DNA from: Candidatus Poribacteria bacterium
Lineage (GTDB): Bacteria; Poribacteria; WGA-4E; WGA-3G
Length of the DNA: 53,518 bases
Assembly (NCBI GenBank): GCA_009839745.1
Contig: VXPE01000005.1
Location: 3,261 to 56,778, forward strand
Direction: 5' to 3'
Below the pieces are notes generated by a model. It had not been told where the DNA came from. It worked only from the letters and a program-made list of their open reading frames with translations, and did no database searches. Position numbers and translations under genes: made by a program. Below, piece by piece: positions 44,263 through 53,155 of this stretch. Within the stretch, counting starts at the first letter, position 1. Every line of letters starts with the position of its first letter.

Positions 44263-44982
44263 GTGTTTAAAAGCTTTCATATTTCCCTAATATTTTTGTT
44301 CTTACTCTTGTGCGTTGGTGTGCTCCATGCAGCACCATTAAAGACACTCTCTTTGGACTTTACGCGCGAATTAACCGAAAACGACAAAACCGAGCACATT
44401 GCAGGGACCCTTCACTACAATGTAAAAGAGGCGCGAGTTGTCATTGAGGTCGTCGAGCCTCTTAGACAAATAATGATTATAGAGGACAACGCCCTTGAAA
44501 TTTATTATCCCATAGAGAAACAGGCGTTTCGATTTATTTCTCAAGGGCGGATTCCACTTCCGTTTGTTGAGTCCATTATCCAGTCCACACAAGCCGAGCA
44601 CGGATTGACAGCGATCGGGTATTCTTTGGAAAAGCACGATATCGTAAACGGAGTGCTCTATAGCTACTGGAGTCCGCCTAAGAAAGCGAAAGATACGCTC
44701 GGTCCTGTTATCCTCGGTATGCAAGACGACAGACTTATTTCTGCCGAAGTTAAGAATCCGAAAGGTTATATCATCGCCAGATCGCACTATCAGAACCACA
44801 GCAAAGTCGGCATGAACTATGTTCCGCTGATGGTTACTTCCAGCACCTACCGTGAGAAATCTGAAGTGCTCCAACGCGAACAGGTTATCTATAGCAATCC
44901 ACAGGTAAACGTAGAACCACGAAATTCAATACTCGATTTCACAATTCCTGAATCGATAGAGGTCAAAGAGATCAAATGGTAA
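44263..44982 (+). CDS. LolA-like outer membrane lipoprotein carrier
   Basis: A 239-residue protein with a signal peptide (HISLIFLFLLLCVGVLHAA) and a beta-rich periplasmic domain: LDFTRELTENDKTEHIAGTL, IEVVEPLRQIMIIEDNALEI and IYYPIEKQAF fit the LolA/LolB-like fold. LolA carries lipoproteins to the outer membrane; identification is by general pattern. The start is GTG at 44263, 9 bases after the MNT-HEPN stop. Overlaps the YidD-like gene by 7 bases. Confidence 0.7.
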   Translation: MFKSFHISLIFLFLLLCVGVLHAAPLKTLSLDFTRELTENDKTEHIAGTLHYNVKEARVVIEVVEPLRQIMIIEDNALEIYYPIEKQAFRFISQGRIPLPFVESIIQSTQAEHGLTAIGYSLEKHDIVNGVLYSYWSPPKKAKDTLGPVILGMQDDRLISAEVKNPKGYIIARSHYQNHSKVGMNYVPLMVTSSTYREKSEVLQREQVIYSNPQVNVEPRNSILDFTIPESIEVKEIKW

Positions 44983-45404
44983 ACCGTTTTGTCCTTTTCA
45001 GTGTGTCCTGTGTGTTCGTTGTTTTTTGGGGTTTACCTGCGTTTGCGGGTGAAGCCGCGGACCTAACATTCATTCGTAAAGTCAACCCAATTACAATGCC
45101 GAGAGCACAGGAAACTGTCCGTTTTAATCCACAGGCACCTTCCGAACTAAAACTCGTTGCGATGGGATTGATTCGACTCTATCAGAAGTTTGTCTCCAGC
45201 CAAGACGGTCCGTCATGCAACTTCCACCCGACATGTTCCCACTTCGGTATGGCGTGTATACAGGAATATGGTCTCGGACGAGGGATCCTGTTGACCGCGG
45301 ATAGACTCCTTCGGTGCAATGGGTCTCAGACGCAGCATTACCATAAAGATGAGATAACAGGAAAATACATTGACCCCGTTTCAAACTATGCAACTTTTAA
45401 ATAA
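44976..45404 (+). CDS. YidD-like protein with N-terminal signal sequence
   Basis: The 142-residue product contains the YidD core MGLIRLYQKFVSSQDGPSCN, FHPTCSHFGMACIQEYG, and RLLRCNG (conserved cysteines), which assists membrane-protein insertion next to YidC in other bacteria. Unlike classical small cytoplasmic YidD it has an N-terminal hydrophobic signal (LFSVSCVFVVFWGLPAFAG), so it would be exported or membrane-anchored. Start ATG at 44976 overlaps the LolA-like gene. Confidence 0.83.
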   Translation: MVNRFVLFSVSCVFVVFWGLPAFAGEAADLTFIRKVNPITMPRAQETVRFNPQAPSELKLVAMGLIRLYQKFVSSQDGPSCNFHPTCSHFGMACIQEYGLGRGILLTADRLLRCNGSQTQHYHKDEITGKYIDPVSNYATFK

Positions 45405-45422
45405 TTCTGTCCCCTATAACAT

Positions 45423-45512
45423 CCGGTAGGTGCGGTTTTATGAAGTTTAAGTATTTAATTCAGTAATATTTATTTTCCCAGGCCCGGTAGGTGCGGTTTC
45501 TAACCGCACCGG
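45423..45512. repeat. Two copies of a GC-rich REP-like sequence with hairpin
   Basis: CCGGTAGGTGCGGTTT occurs at 45423-45438 and again at 45484-45499. The second copy extends to a perfect 9-bp stem GGTGCGGTT/AACCGCACC (45490-45498/45502-45510). It lies in the gap after the YidD-like gene and could stop transcription or be a dispersed repeat. Confidence 0.6.
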
Positions 45513-45604
45513 ATCTAAAAATAAATGTTGTAAAGTGGCAAGTCCCCTCATTCAACCTGACGGAAATACATAGAAATACTCAAGCAAAAACACCTGTGAG
45601 TTAT

Positions 45605-46489
45605 ATGAACACCACCCAATTACCCAAATTCCTGTTCCTAATTTTCTTCACTCTTACGCTCCTATCCTGCGTAGCCGCCGAAGAATCTATTGAATACTAT
45701 GCCCCCGAAAACGTCCGTAAATTCGCCGATTTTCTGTATGAGCAAGGTGATTACCTCCGCGCAGCCGGTGAATACGAACGTTATCTCTTTTATCAGCCAC
45801 AAGAAAGCGAGCAGATTCGCTATAGAATTGCCCTTTGTTATCGTTTTGCGGGTCAAACCGAACAAGCGCTCCAGAATTTTCAGATGCTTTTACGGATGCA
45901 CCCTGAAGGTCGGTTTATGAGCCGTGTTTACTATCAGATGGGTGCGACCTATTTTCTGACAGATCAGTTTGAACAGACTGCCCTGTTTCTACATGAAACG
46001 CTGCCGGATATAACAGATACACGGCAACACGCCGAAGCCGAGCAGTTAATTGGGCTGTCTTATCTGATGCAAAAACAGTGGTCCGAAGCGGGTGAAGTTT
46101 TCAAGACGTTGCGGGGATCGGAAGTGGATTCGGTCAGCCAAAAAGCGATAGTGTATCACGATTATGCAGAGATGGGCACTCGGTTGCCGACGCGTAGTCC
46201 GGTTTTGGCTGGGATTCTCTCCACGATCATTCCTGGGGCTGGACGGCTCTATACAGAAAGGCTCAGCGATGCGTTCGCCTCTTTGTTCATGGTTAGTTTA
46301 ACGGGTTGGCAGGCTTACGACGGTTTCCAGAGAGATGGGCTTTCGTCGGTGAAAGGGTGGACGCTCGGCACAATCAGCGGTATTTTCTATGTCGGCAACA
46401 TCTACGGCTCAGTCATTGCAGCCCGTGTATACAATCGCCGCGTAGCAGATGAGTTTTTGTCGACGTTATCTATTGAATTGCCGTATTAA
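45605..46489 (+). CDS. TPR lipoprotein-like protein
   Basis: From ATG at 45605 it has 294 residues. The signal ends LTLLSC, fitting a lipobox (LLS-C), so the mature protein may be lipid-anchored. Tetratricopeptide-like repeats occupy residues 30-180 (FLYEQGDYLRAAGEYERYLF, AGQTEQALQNFQMLLRM). The C-terminal part (about 200-294) has hydrophobic segments (VLAGILSTIIPGAGRLY, LGTISGIFYVGNIYGSVIAA), similar to a DUF5683-type membrane domain. It follows LolA-like and YidD-like genes; the three likely act in envelope assembly. Ribosome-binding site is weak. Confidence 0.75.
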   Translation: MNTTQLPKFLFLIFFTLTLLSCVAAEESIEYYAPENVRKFADFLYEQGDYLRAAGEYERYLFYQPQESEQIRYRIALCYRFAGQTEQALQNFQMLLRMHPEGRFMSRVYYQMGATYFLTDQFEQTALFLHETLPDITDTRQHAEAEQLIGLSYLMQKQWSEAGEVFKTLRGSEVDSVSQKAIVYHDYAEMGTRLPTRSPVLAGILSTIIPGAGRLYTERLSDAFASLFMVSLTGWQAYDGFQRDGLSSVKGWTLGTISGIFYVGNIYGSVIAARVYNRRVADEFLSTLSIELPY

Positions 46490-46512
46490 TTGAGGGATTT
46501 GCGACATTGAGC

Positions 46513-46783
46513 TCAACGTCTTGCGACAAGTTCGGGGTGTGCGACTTGCATACGGATCGGCGGTAATCCTACCGAGATGGCTTCAACGTCATCTGTAACC
46601 ATTCTGCCGATATCGAAAAGGGCGTGATCAGCAGTTCCTCCAGCCCCATCGGCTGTATCCCCTGCTGTTGTAGGTGTGTATCGGGAAGCCACGGATCGTA
46701 GGCGTGTAGTTTACAATGAAACGGAGCCAACAACTGTCGCAGTTCCCGCGCGAGGTTTCCATAGCCGATGATACCTACCGTAA
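46513..46783 (-). pseudogene. D-2-hydroxyacid dehydrogenase relic
   Basis: In one minus-strand frame the start encodes the NAD-binding end TVGIIGYGNLARELRQLL through HAYDPWLPD and MGLEELL. A different frame then encodes FDIGRMVTDDVEAISVGLPP and a tail ending HPELVARR-stop (stop at 46513-46515). The middle catalytic segment between them is missing. The pieces together are the two ends of a D-isomer-specific 2-hydroxyacid dehydrogenase with an internal deletion and frameshift, so it is a decayed gene. Confidence 0.75.
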
Positions 46784-46864
46784 GTGTGATTTAGCATTTT
46801 AGCATGGATCGATCCAACCTACAATTTAAATTAAAAATAGGCTGCTGCATTAACAGAATTGTTC

Positions 46865-46892
46865 TTGCGTTATTTTTTTTCAGCGATATACT
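46865..46892 (+). promoter_or_regulatory. Weak promoter-like pair upstream of the glycosidase-like gene
   Basis: TTGCGT (46865-46870), 16-base spacer, TATACT (46887-46892). The -35 box is poor; listed as a candidate only. Confidence 0.3.
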
Positions 46893-46933
46893 GAAACCAT
46901 GTCAAACACAAAACAACGAAATAGGGACTTTAT

Positions 46934-48982
46934 ATGCAGTACACATCACAGCAAAATGATTGGTTGATTCACCCTTTTCCGCAGCCTGCTTCGGTAAAAG
47001 AAGCAGACAATCGGCTTATTCTCGGTAATGGGCTCATTGAGCGGACATTCGTCACTTCACCTAATTTCGCAACGGTCGATTATACCAATCAAATTACGGG
47101 TAGCAGTCTCCTCCGTGGCATTAAACCGGAGGCAGTGCTTACGATTAACGGACACCCGTTTGAGGTCGGTGGACTGAAAGGACAGCCCGATTACGCCTAT
47201 CTTGATTCGGATTGGATTTCGGACTTGACCAGTGATCCGAACGCATTTCAATTTTGCGAATATAGAGTCGGTGAACCTGATACCCCTTACCCGTGGGTCC
47301 GCAGGCGTTCTACGACACCATCAGTGTATCCGTCAGAGGGTGTGACACTGACGGTTGTGTTCTCACCGCCACCATCTGTTGACTCCCTTCGGGTTTGTGT
47401 CCATTATGAACTCTACCAAGGCATTCCGGTGTCGTCTAAGTGGATCACGATTCACAATGACGGACAAAAATCGATTCAACTGGATGCGTTAAGCTGTGAA
47501 ATCCTTGCCGTCAACGAACAGGAAAAGCATCGGCTGTATGTCGAAAGTGATTATGCTTTTAGTGGAATGGAAACGACACAGTGGGGTCCAGATGCGGATT
47601 ACAAGACACAGGTCGATTATCGCTATCAGATGCCGCTGTTAATGACAAGTCGTTATCCGCTCGGTCCTGGGATACTGCTTCAACCCGAAGAGACTTTCAA
47701 GAGTTTTCGTACCTTCGAGATTCTGCAGGATAGTGATGATCGTGAACGAAAAGGACTCGCACGCCGCAAGATGTATCGCACGGTCGCACCACAGGTCACA
47801 GAGAATCCAATCCTCATGCACGTTCGAAGTGCCGACCCTGAAGCGGTTCGTTTGGCAATTGATCAGTGTGCAGAAGTCGGATTTGAAATGGTGATTATGA
47901 CCTTTGGGAGTGGATTCAATATTGAGAGCGAAGACTCGGAATACATCGCTACACTGAAGGGAGTCACCGATTACGCACATAGCAAAGGGATTCAACTCGG
48001 AGGTTATACACTGATGTGTGCTTCGCGGGATGTGGGCGCGGACTTCAACTGTATTGATCCAGACACTGGGAAACCCGGAAGTCGATTTGGACAAAGTGCT
48101 TGCCTCGCCAGTAGATGGGCAGATGGCTATTTCCAGCGGGTGCTGAATTTCATGGATGCAACCGGAATGGATGTCATAGAGACGGATGGTCCGTATCATG
48201 GGGATGTCTGTGCGGCAACGACGCACGAACATCATAACGGTTTAGCGGATTCGCAGTTGCGCCAGTGGGAAGCGTGTGTTCGTTTTTACCACGAATGCCG
48301 AAAACGCGGTATCTATATCAATTCGCCAGATCAGTATTACCTCAACGGTTCCAACAAATGCGGTATGGGGTATCGCGAAACGAATTTCAGTTTGCCCCGC
48401 GAGCGACAAATTCTAATTGCCCGGCAGAATATCTACGATGGGACGTATGAAAAGACACCCAGTATGGGGTGGATGTTCGTTCCGTTGGTAGAGTATCACG
48501 GCGGTGGAGCAGCCGCAACGTTTGAACCGCTTTGTGAACATCTTGATGACTATGAATCACATCTATCACAGAATTTCGGCAGTGGCGTGATTGCATGCTA
48601 TCGCGGTCCCCGGCTCTTTGATACTGAAGAGACGAAAGCGGTGGTTAAGAAATGGGTTGACTTCTACAAAAAGTATCGTCCAATACTGGAATCTGACCTG
48701 ATTCACGTGCGGCGCCCAGATGGTCGCTCTATTGATTGTATGCTTCACGTCAACGCGCAAATCACGCCCTGTGGACTCGCAATGCTCTATAATCCGACGC
48801 GGAGGGTGCAGCGGACCACTTTGAAATTACCACTCTATTATACTGGAGTGTCTGAGATTGCGAAGATTCGTGAAGCGGACGGGGCGTTCCAACACTATAA
48901 AATCGACCGGAATTACAACGTTGAGATTCCAATTAAGATGGAGGCGAAGAGTGTGAGTTATCTCGTTATTGAACCTAATTGA
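46934..48982 (+). CDS. Glycoside hydrolase-like (clan D/alpha-galactosidase-like) protein
   Basis: 682 residues without a signal peptide. The N-terminal part (about residues 1-270) is a beta-sandwich region, the central part (about 300-560) looks like a TIM barrel: GFEMVIMTFGSGFN, GVTDYAHSKGIQLGGYT, DVIETDGPYHGD (a likely catalytic-region aspartate) and GIYINSPDQYYLNG, and a beta-domain closes it. This resembles alpha-galactosidase-type clan D glycosidases but the family is only inferred and no specific catalytic pair is confirmed. Confidence 0.7.
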   Translation: MQYTSQQNDWLIHPFPQPASVKEADNRLILGNGLIERTFVTSPNFATVDYTNQITGSSLLRGIKPEAVLTINGHPFEVGGLKGQPDYAYLDSDWISDLTSDPNAFQFCEYRVGEPDTPYPWVRRRSTTPSVYPSEGVTLTVVFSPPPSVDSLRVCVHYELYQGIPVSSKWITIHNDGQKSIQLDALSCEILAVNEQEKHRLYVESDYAFSGMETTQWGPDADYKTQVDYRYQMPLLMTSRYPLGPGILLQPEETFKSFRTFEILQDSDDRERKGLARRKMYRTVAPQVTENPILMHVRSADPEAVRLAIDQCAEVGFEMVIMTFGSGFNIESEDSEYIATLKGVTDYAHSKGIQLGGYTLMCASRDVGADFNCIDPDTGKPGSRFGQSACLASRWADGYFQRVLNFMDATGMDVIETDGPYHGDVCAATTHEHHNGLADSQLRQWEACVRFYHECRKRGIYINSPDQYYLNGSNKCGMGYRETNFSLPRERQILIARQNIYDGTYEKTPSMGWMFVPLVEYHGGGAAATFEPLCEHLDDYESHLSQNFGSGVIACYRGPRLFDTEETKAVVKKWVDFYKKYRPILESDLIHVRRPDGRSIDCMLHVNAQITPCGLAMLYNPTRRVQRTTLKLPLYYTGVSEIAKIREADGAFQHYKIDRNYNVEIPIKMEAKSVSYLVIEPN

Positions 48983-49066
48983 ATTCAAGAGTCCGTGCCA
49001 AAAGACAGTGTAATCCGTGATGGAATTACGCTCGATTAACCCCTACATTTACAAATGGAGTTAAAA

Positions 49067-49834
49067 ATGAGAGTCTTCCAATTAAAAAAAGCAATTTTGG
49101 TATATGCAACCCTAATCTGCATCAGTTTCATGATTCCGAATCTAAGTGCTGCCAAGCTCGATGCGAACGCACTTTTGGGGATATGGTTCTTTGATGAAGG
49201 GAAAGGCGGTGAGGCAAAAGATGCTTCCGAGAATGGCAATGATGGAAAGATTGTTGATGCCCAATGGGTCGATGGCAAGTTTGAAGGCGCGTTAAAGTTT
49301 GAAGGTGGTGCGCATGTTGCTGTCGGTGATTTTTCTGACTATGAAGACGAAGTATCGATCGTTGCTTTTATTAAAACACCTGCCGCCCCCGCATGGTCTG
49401 ACATCATCGTAGGTCCCTGCGGCGACGTTATCCTGACATTAAGGGACCACAAATTAAATTTTGCTGGACAGTGTGCCCAACCGATTCCCCATAATACGTG
49501 GTCGAAATCCTTGTTGAACGATGATAAGTGGCATCAGATTGCGGGGACTTATGACGGTAAAGAAGTGAAGGTCTATGTTGATGGCGAAGAAGAAGCATCT
49601 AATGCCGCCGCAGGTCCATTTAAAGCAGGTCCAAAGTATATTGGCTCCAGAGACGACAAGCAGGAGGCTTTCACCGGTCTCATTGATGAGATCGCATTTT
49701 TCAATGTCGCACTCTCGGATGCTGATGTGAAAGCGATTGCGGACAGTGGATTATCTGTGGCACTCGGTTTTGCCGCGGTGTCTCCGCAAGCAAAACTGGC
49801 AACGGTTTGGGCGAAATTGAAAACTGAACATTAG
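49067..49834 (+). CDS. Secreted LamG/concanavalin-like protein
   Basis: 255 residues from ATG at 49067 (GGAG six bases upstream; another ATG at 49055 lies inside the leader). Signal peptide (ILVYATLICISFMIPNLSAA), then a LamG jelly-roll: GIWFFDEGKGGEAKDASENG, AHVAVGDFSDYEDEVSIVAF, DDKWHQIAGTYDGKEVKVYV, ALSDADVKAIADSG. Its C-terminus reads LATVWAKLK..., which resembles the tail of the Kelch protein at the right edge. Probably binds glycans outside the cell. Confidence 0.88.
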   Translation: MRVFQLKKAILVYATLICISFMIPNLSAAKLDANALLGIWFFDEGKGGEAKDASENGNDGKIVDAQWVDGKFEGALKFEGGAHVAVGDFSDYEDEVSIVAFIKTPAAPAWSDIIVGPCGDVILTLRDHKLNFAGQCAQPIPHNTWSKSLLNDDKWHQIAGTYDGKEVKVYVDGEEEASNAAAGPFKAGPKYIGSRDDKQEAFTGLIDEIAFFNVALSDADVKAIADSGLSVALGFAAVSPQAKLATVWAKLKTEH

Positions 49835-49902
49835 CTTCTTAAGAGTATCAACTTCGTTATTATCTGTGCGCGTTTGGTAGGGGCATCGGGGTTGAACGAA
49901 CG

Positions 49903-50727
49903 TCAAAAATCGGAGGGTTTCGTAGAGAGACGCCAATATTGACTGCACGCCAGCGGCCAATCGGTACAGATAGCGTCGATTTTGATGGCGCGGGCTTTGT
50001 CCCAGATGTCGGGTTGCTTCTCACCGATATGCAAGGCGAGCCAGACTTGCTTACTGAGTTTATGTGCCTGTTCCACCGCTTCTGCATTTGGCATGAAATG
50101 CACCCACAAGCAGTCTGCGAGTGGATCGTGCAGTGCTGCAGTAAACTGATCGGCTTCACTGTTATTTAGATATACCGTGGTCTGTAACTTTGGATTGGCT
50201 TCTTTAAAGCGACGACTCGAATCACTGGGCTGACCGAAGGCGCAGAGTTGATTAAACAGTCCGTATTTTTCGACGAGTTGCACGATGTTCTTCTCAATCC
50301 CCGACGAGATAACTTTCATATTCAGTGCGATGGTCACCTGAGTTCGCTGACGCTCGCGAATGAGTTTGAAAACCTCTTCTAATGTCGGTACCTTCTCGCC
50401 ATTGAAACGCTGGTCGAACCAACTTCCGGCATCCAGTTCGCGGATTGCCGCCAAGGTCATTTCGGTTACTTCACCCGTGCCGTTGGTCGTGCGGTCCACA
50501 GTTTTATCGTGAATGACCACCAGGTGCTCGTCGCGTGTCTGGTAGACATCCAACTCTATTGATAAGCCTAACTCGATGGCTGCGGCAAAAGCGGGTAGCG
50601 TGTTCTCAGGCGCGTGCTCCACCAAACCGCGGTGAGCGAGCAAGATTGGATCGGCGACCGACGGATTCACCGTTGGTTCTGGCAGCGCGGCGATCGCACA
50701 CGTAAACATCAACATATTGAATGGCAT
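49903..50727 (-). CDS. Glycerophosphodiester phosphodiesterase family protein
   Basis: A 274-residue exported or membrane-tethered protein with N-terminal hydrophobic segment (MLMFTCAIAALP). The GDPD core shows LLAHRGLVEHAPENTLPAF, ELDVYQTRD, VVIHDKTVDRTTNGTG and DAGSWF. The third catalytic acid, in the usual E-x-K, reads NMK (ALNMKVIS), so a metal-coordinating glutamate may be replaced; activity is therefore uncertain. It opposes the LamG gene and lies about 170 bases from the PEP-domain gene on the other strand. Confidence 0.85.
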   Translation of the reverse strand: MPFNMLMFTCAIAALPEPTVNPSVADPILLAHRGLVEHAPENTLPAFAAAIELGLSIELDVYQTRDEHLVVIHDKTVDRTTNGTGEVTEMTLAAIRELDAGSWFDQRFNGEKVPTLEEVFKLIRERQRTQVTIALNMKVISSGIEKNIVQLVEKYGLFNQLCAFGQPSDSSRRFKEANPKLQTTVYLNNSEADQFTAALHDPLADCLWVHFMPNAEAVEQAHKLSKQVWLALHIGEKQPDIWDKARAIKIDAICTDWPLACSQYWRLSTKPSDF

Positions 50728-50899
50728 AATTTATCTCCTGATAGCAAATAAAACCTTATCTGAATCATAACACATTTAGCAAAGACGGGAAATATAAAAG
50801 GTAGGTATTTTTTTTGAACAAATTCAGCCCTTGTTTGCCTAATCTAAGTAAAGAACGTGTGCTTCCCATAGAGATTCCCAATGCTTAGAGAGGAAACAG

Positions 50900-53050
50900 A
50901 TGAAACGGAAACATATTATCATAACCCTTTTCCTGTGTGTTCTGGTATTTTCAATGGCAGTTGTCCTAAACACTTGGACACAAGATAAGCTCTTACAGGT
51001 AGAGAAGCGATTTGATTTTGACCGAGACGTTGAGCTCAGTGAATCCGAAAAGGAGTTCATGGTAAGGGTGATGCGGCTGGAAGATGCCAAAGGCACCCAA
51101 TTCAGTGAGAGTCAGATTCGCGAGATGCGCACCGGGCAGCGAGATAGATCTCGCCGTAGAGGTGGAGGCGGTTGGGGACGCGGTTCAAGAGAGCCTACAG
51201 GACCACGCTTGGATCCAGATCAGGTCGCATTCAAGGACGGCACAGCCACGATTCCTGACAGAGAGACCTTTGAAAAATTGTCGTATCAAGGCACAGAAGT
51301 CCGCATTGATACCCAACTTATCGGGATTGAATTTGTAAAGTTTCAGATTGAAAGAACACATACTCAGAACCCAGAACTTTACTTCATGAATACAGAGACG
51401 CATCGTTCACATGGTGCCTTCATGCGCGTTGCGGGTTTGCGACGAGGGCAAGGGCAGATGCGCGGGGTGTTGAGTTATCGTCCACTTTTCACGTCTCCAA
51501 ATGGCGAACCCGGGGTCTATACCTTTGAGTTTAATCCAAATGACGCATTCCCGTTTGAAGAGATCAAACTTGCCCATGATCTGCTCGTGGCGAAGATGCC
51601 GATACTGGAAAACAGACTCGGTTATTGCCCATTGTGGGGAGCAGTCGGGATTTATGAACGCGAGAAAGCACGCTATGACGCTGCGGAATTCCCTGTTTAC
51701 TTTGAGGATGATCTTTACGCGAACATCGGTTACCTTCCATTGAATCAGACCTCGTCATTTGGGCGGCTACGTCTATTGGAGATAGGTGAACGTCCTGCGG
51801 TTCGGGACATTGTTATCTGTAAGACATTACCAAACGAGATGCCAAGGGTTGCTGGGGTAATTACAGGGGTTCGACAAACGCCGCTTTCGCACGTCAACCT
51901 CCGGGCTATTCAAGACAAAGTCCCCAATGCCTTCATCACCAAGGCGTGGGAGAACAATTCTATTGCACCGCTCATCGGTAAGTATGTCTACTATGCGGTG
52001 AACGCAGACGGCTTTGAAATTAGGGAGGCGACGCTTAAAGAGGTGGAAACCCACTTCGTTGATTTACGTCCTTCAAAGGTGCAAAGACCTGAACGCGACC
52101 TTTCTGTGAAGCAGATTCTACCGCTGGACGACATCGGGTTTACGGACGCGGCGCGCTTCGGTGTGAAAACCGCGAACCTCGCAACACTGCGGACGTTTGG
52201 GTTTCCCGAAGGGACTGTTCCGAATGGGTTCGGGATACCGTTCTATTTCTACGACGAATTCATGAAGCACAACGACTTCTATGAGTACCTTGAAGCGTTG
52301 CTTAAAGATGCAGAGTTTCTAAGTGATCACGACACGAAGGAAGCTGCGCTGAAAAAGTTTCGAGCAGAAATTAAAAAGGGTGAGATGCCGACATGGATGA
52401 TGGACGCACTTTCGAAATTACACAACGCGTTTCCAGAAGGGACATCTCTCCGGTGCCGTTCCAGTACCAACAACGAGGATCTCCCCGGTTTCAGCGGCGC
52501 AGGTTTATACGACTCCTATACACATCACCCGAACGAAGGGCATTTGTCCAAATCGATTAAGCAGGTGTTTGCGAGTCTCTGGAATTTCCGGGCGTTTGAG
52601 GCACGTGATTTCTATCGTATTGACCCTTTCGTTACGGCTATGGGAGTGCTGATCCATCCCAATTTTGAAAGCGAATTAGCAAATGGTGTGGCTGTAAGTG
52701 ATGATGTCGTCTATCAGACGCAGGGGAATTATTACCTCAACACCCAAGTCGGGGAAGACCTCGTGACGAATCCTGAAGAACAATCTGTGCCTGAGGAGAT
52801 TTTGTTGGATTGGTGGGATAGTAATAATTATAGGGTCGTAACGACATCCAATCGAACGGCGAATGGCGAACGGATTCTAAAGGATGAATACTTACACCAA
52901 CTTAGTTTCTATCTTGGGATGGTACATAATAAATTCAGGAATCTCTACACACCGACTTCCCCGACGAACGAATTCGCCATGGAAATTGAGTTCAAGATTA
53001 CGGGCGACGGCAAACTCGCAGTCAAGCAGGCGAGACCGTGGGGATATTAA
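50900..53050 (+). CDS. Exported protein with phosphohistidine and ATP-grasp PEP-synthase-like domains in reversed order
   Basis: 716 residues. An N-terminal hydrophobic signal segment (IIITLFLCVLVFSMAVVL) is followed by a Gly/Arg-rich linker (SRRRGGGGWGRG) and an unassigned domain. Residues about 280-395 contain a swivelling phosphohistidine-like site, TPLSHVNLRAI (H331). Residues about 415-716 are a PPDK/PEP synthase N-terminal (ATP-grasp) domain: GVKTANLATLRTFGFPEG, NGFGIP and SLRCRSSTNNEDLPGFSGAG. In PPDK and PEP synthase the order is ATP-grasp then phosphohistidine then a TIM barrel; here it is reversed and the barrel is absent, with an export signal at the front. Confidence 0.85.
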   Translation: MKRKHIIITLFLCVLVFSMAVVLNTWTQDKLLQVEKRFDFDRDVELSESEKEFMVRVMRLEDAKGTQFSESQIREMRTGQRDRSRRRGGGGWGRGSREPTGPRLDPDQVAFKDGTATIPDRETFEKLSYQGTEVRIDTQLIGIEFVKFQIERTHTQNPELYFMNTETHRSHGAFMRVAGLRRGQGQMRGVLSYRPLFTSPNGEPGVYTFEFNPNDAFPFEEIKLAHDLLVAKMPILENRLGYCPLWGAVGIYEREKARYDAAEFPVYFEDDLYANIGYLPLNQTSSFGRLRLLEIGERPAVRDIVICKTLPNEMPRVAGVITGVRQTPLSHVNLRAIQDKVPNAFITKAWENNSIAPLIGKYVYYAVNADGFEIREATLKEVETHFVDLRPSKVQRPERDLSVKQILPLDDIGFTDAARFGVKTANLATLRTFGFPEGTVPNGFGIPFYFYDEFMKHNDFYEYLEALLKDAEFLSDHDTKEAALKKFRAEIKKGEMPTWMMDALSKLHNAFPEGTSLRCRSSTNNEDLPGFSGAGLYDSYTHHPNEGHLSKSIKQVFASLWNFRAFEARDFYRIDPFVTAMGVLIHPNFESELANGVAVSDDVVYQTQGNYYLNTQVGEDLVTNPEEQSVPEEILLDWWDSNNYRVVTTSNRTANGERILKDEYLHQLSFYLGMVHNKFRNLYTPTSPTNEFAMEIEFKITGDGKLAVKQARPWGY

Positions 53051-53057
53051 CCGCAAG

Positions 53058-53079
53058 GGCGCGGTCTTTCAACCGCGCC
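53058..53079. terminator. Hairpin between convergent genes
   Basis: GGCGCGGT (53058-53065) and ACCGCGCC (53072-53079) form an 8-bp stem with a 6-base loop just after the PEP-domain gene; a T-run is absent. Resembles the poribacterial REP-like AACCGC repeats. It may stop transcription from both sides. Confidence 0.5.
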
Positions 53080-53155
53080 TATTCTGTCCACAATTCGATA
53101 ATCTGGATATTGCGTTTCGGAACCTCGTCATTGATGCTAAATGTGCAGAGTAATA

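Larger units (their letters stand above)
46490..46933. other. Intergenic region containing a dehydrogenase relic
   Basis: A 444-base gap holding the pseudogene at 46513-46783 and a weak promoter-like pair at 46865-46892 for the next gene. No intact gene was seen. Confidence 0.6.

Noticed and set aside
46934-48982. Naming the glycosidase-like protein an alpha-galactosidase
   Set aside because: The barrel pattern is suggestive but the two catalytic acids could not be confirmed by eye.
53058-53079. Start of a CRISPR array from AACCGC repeats
   Set aside because: The repeats are few, differ in length and spacing, and have no spacer structure.
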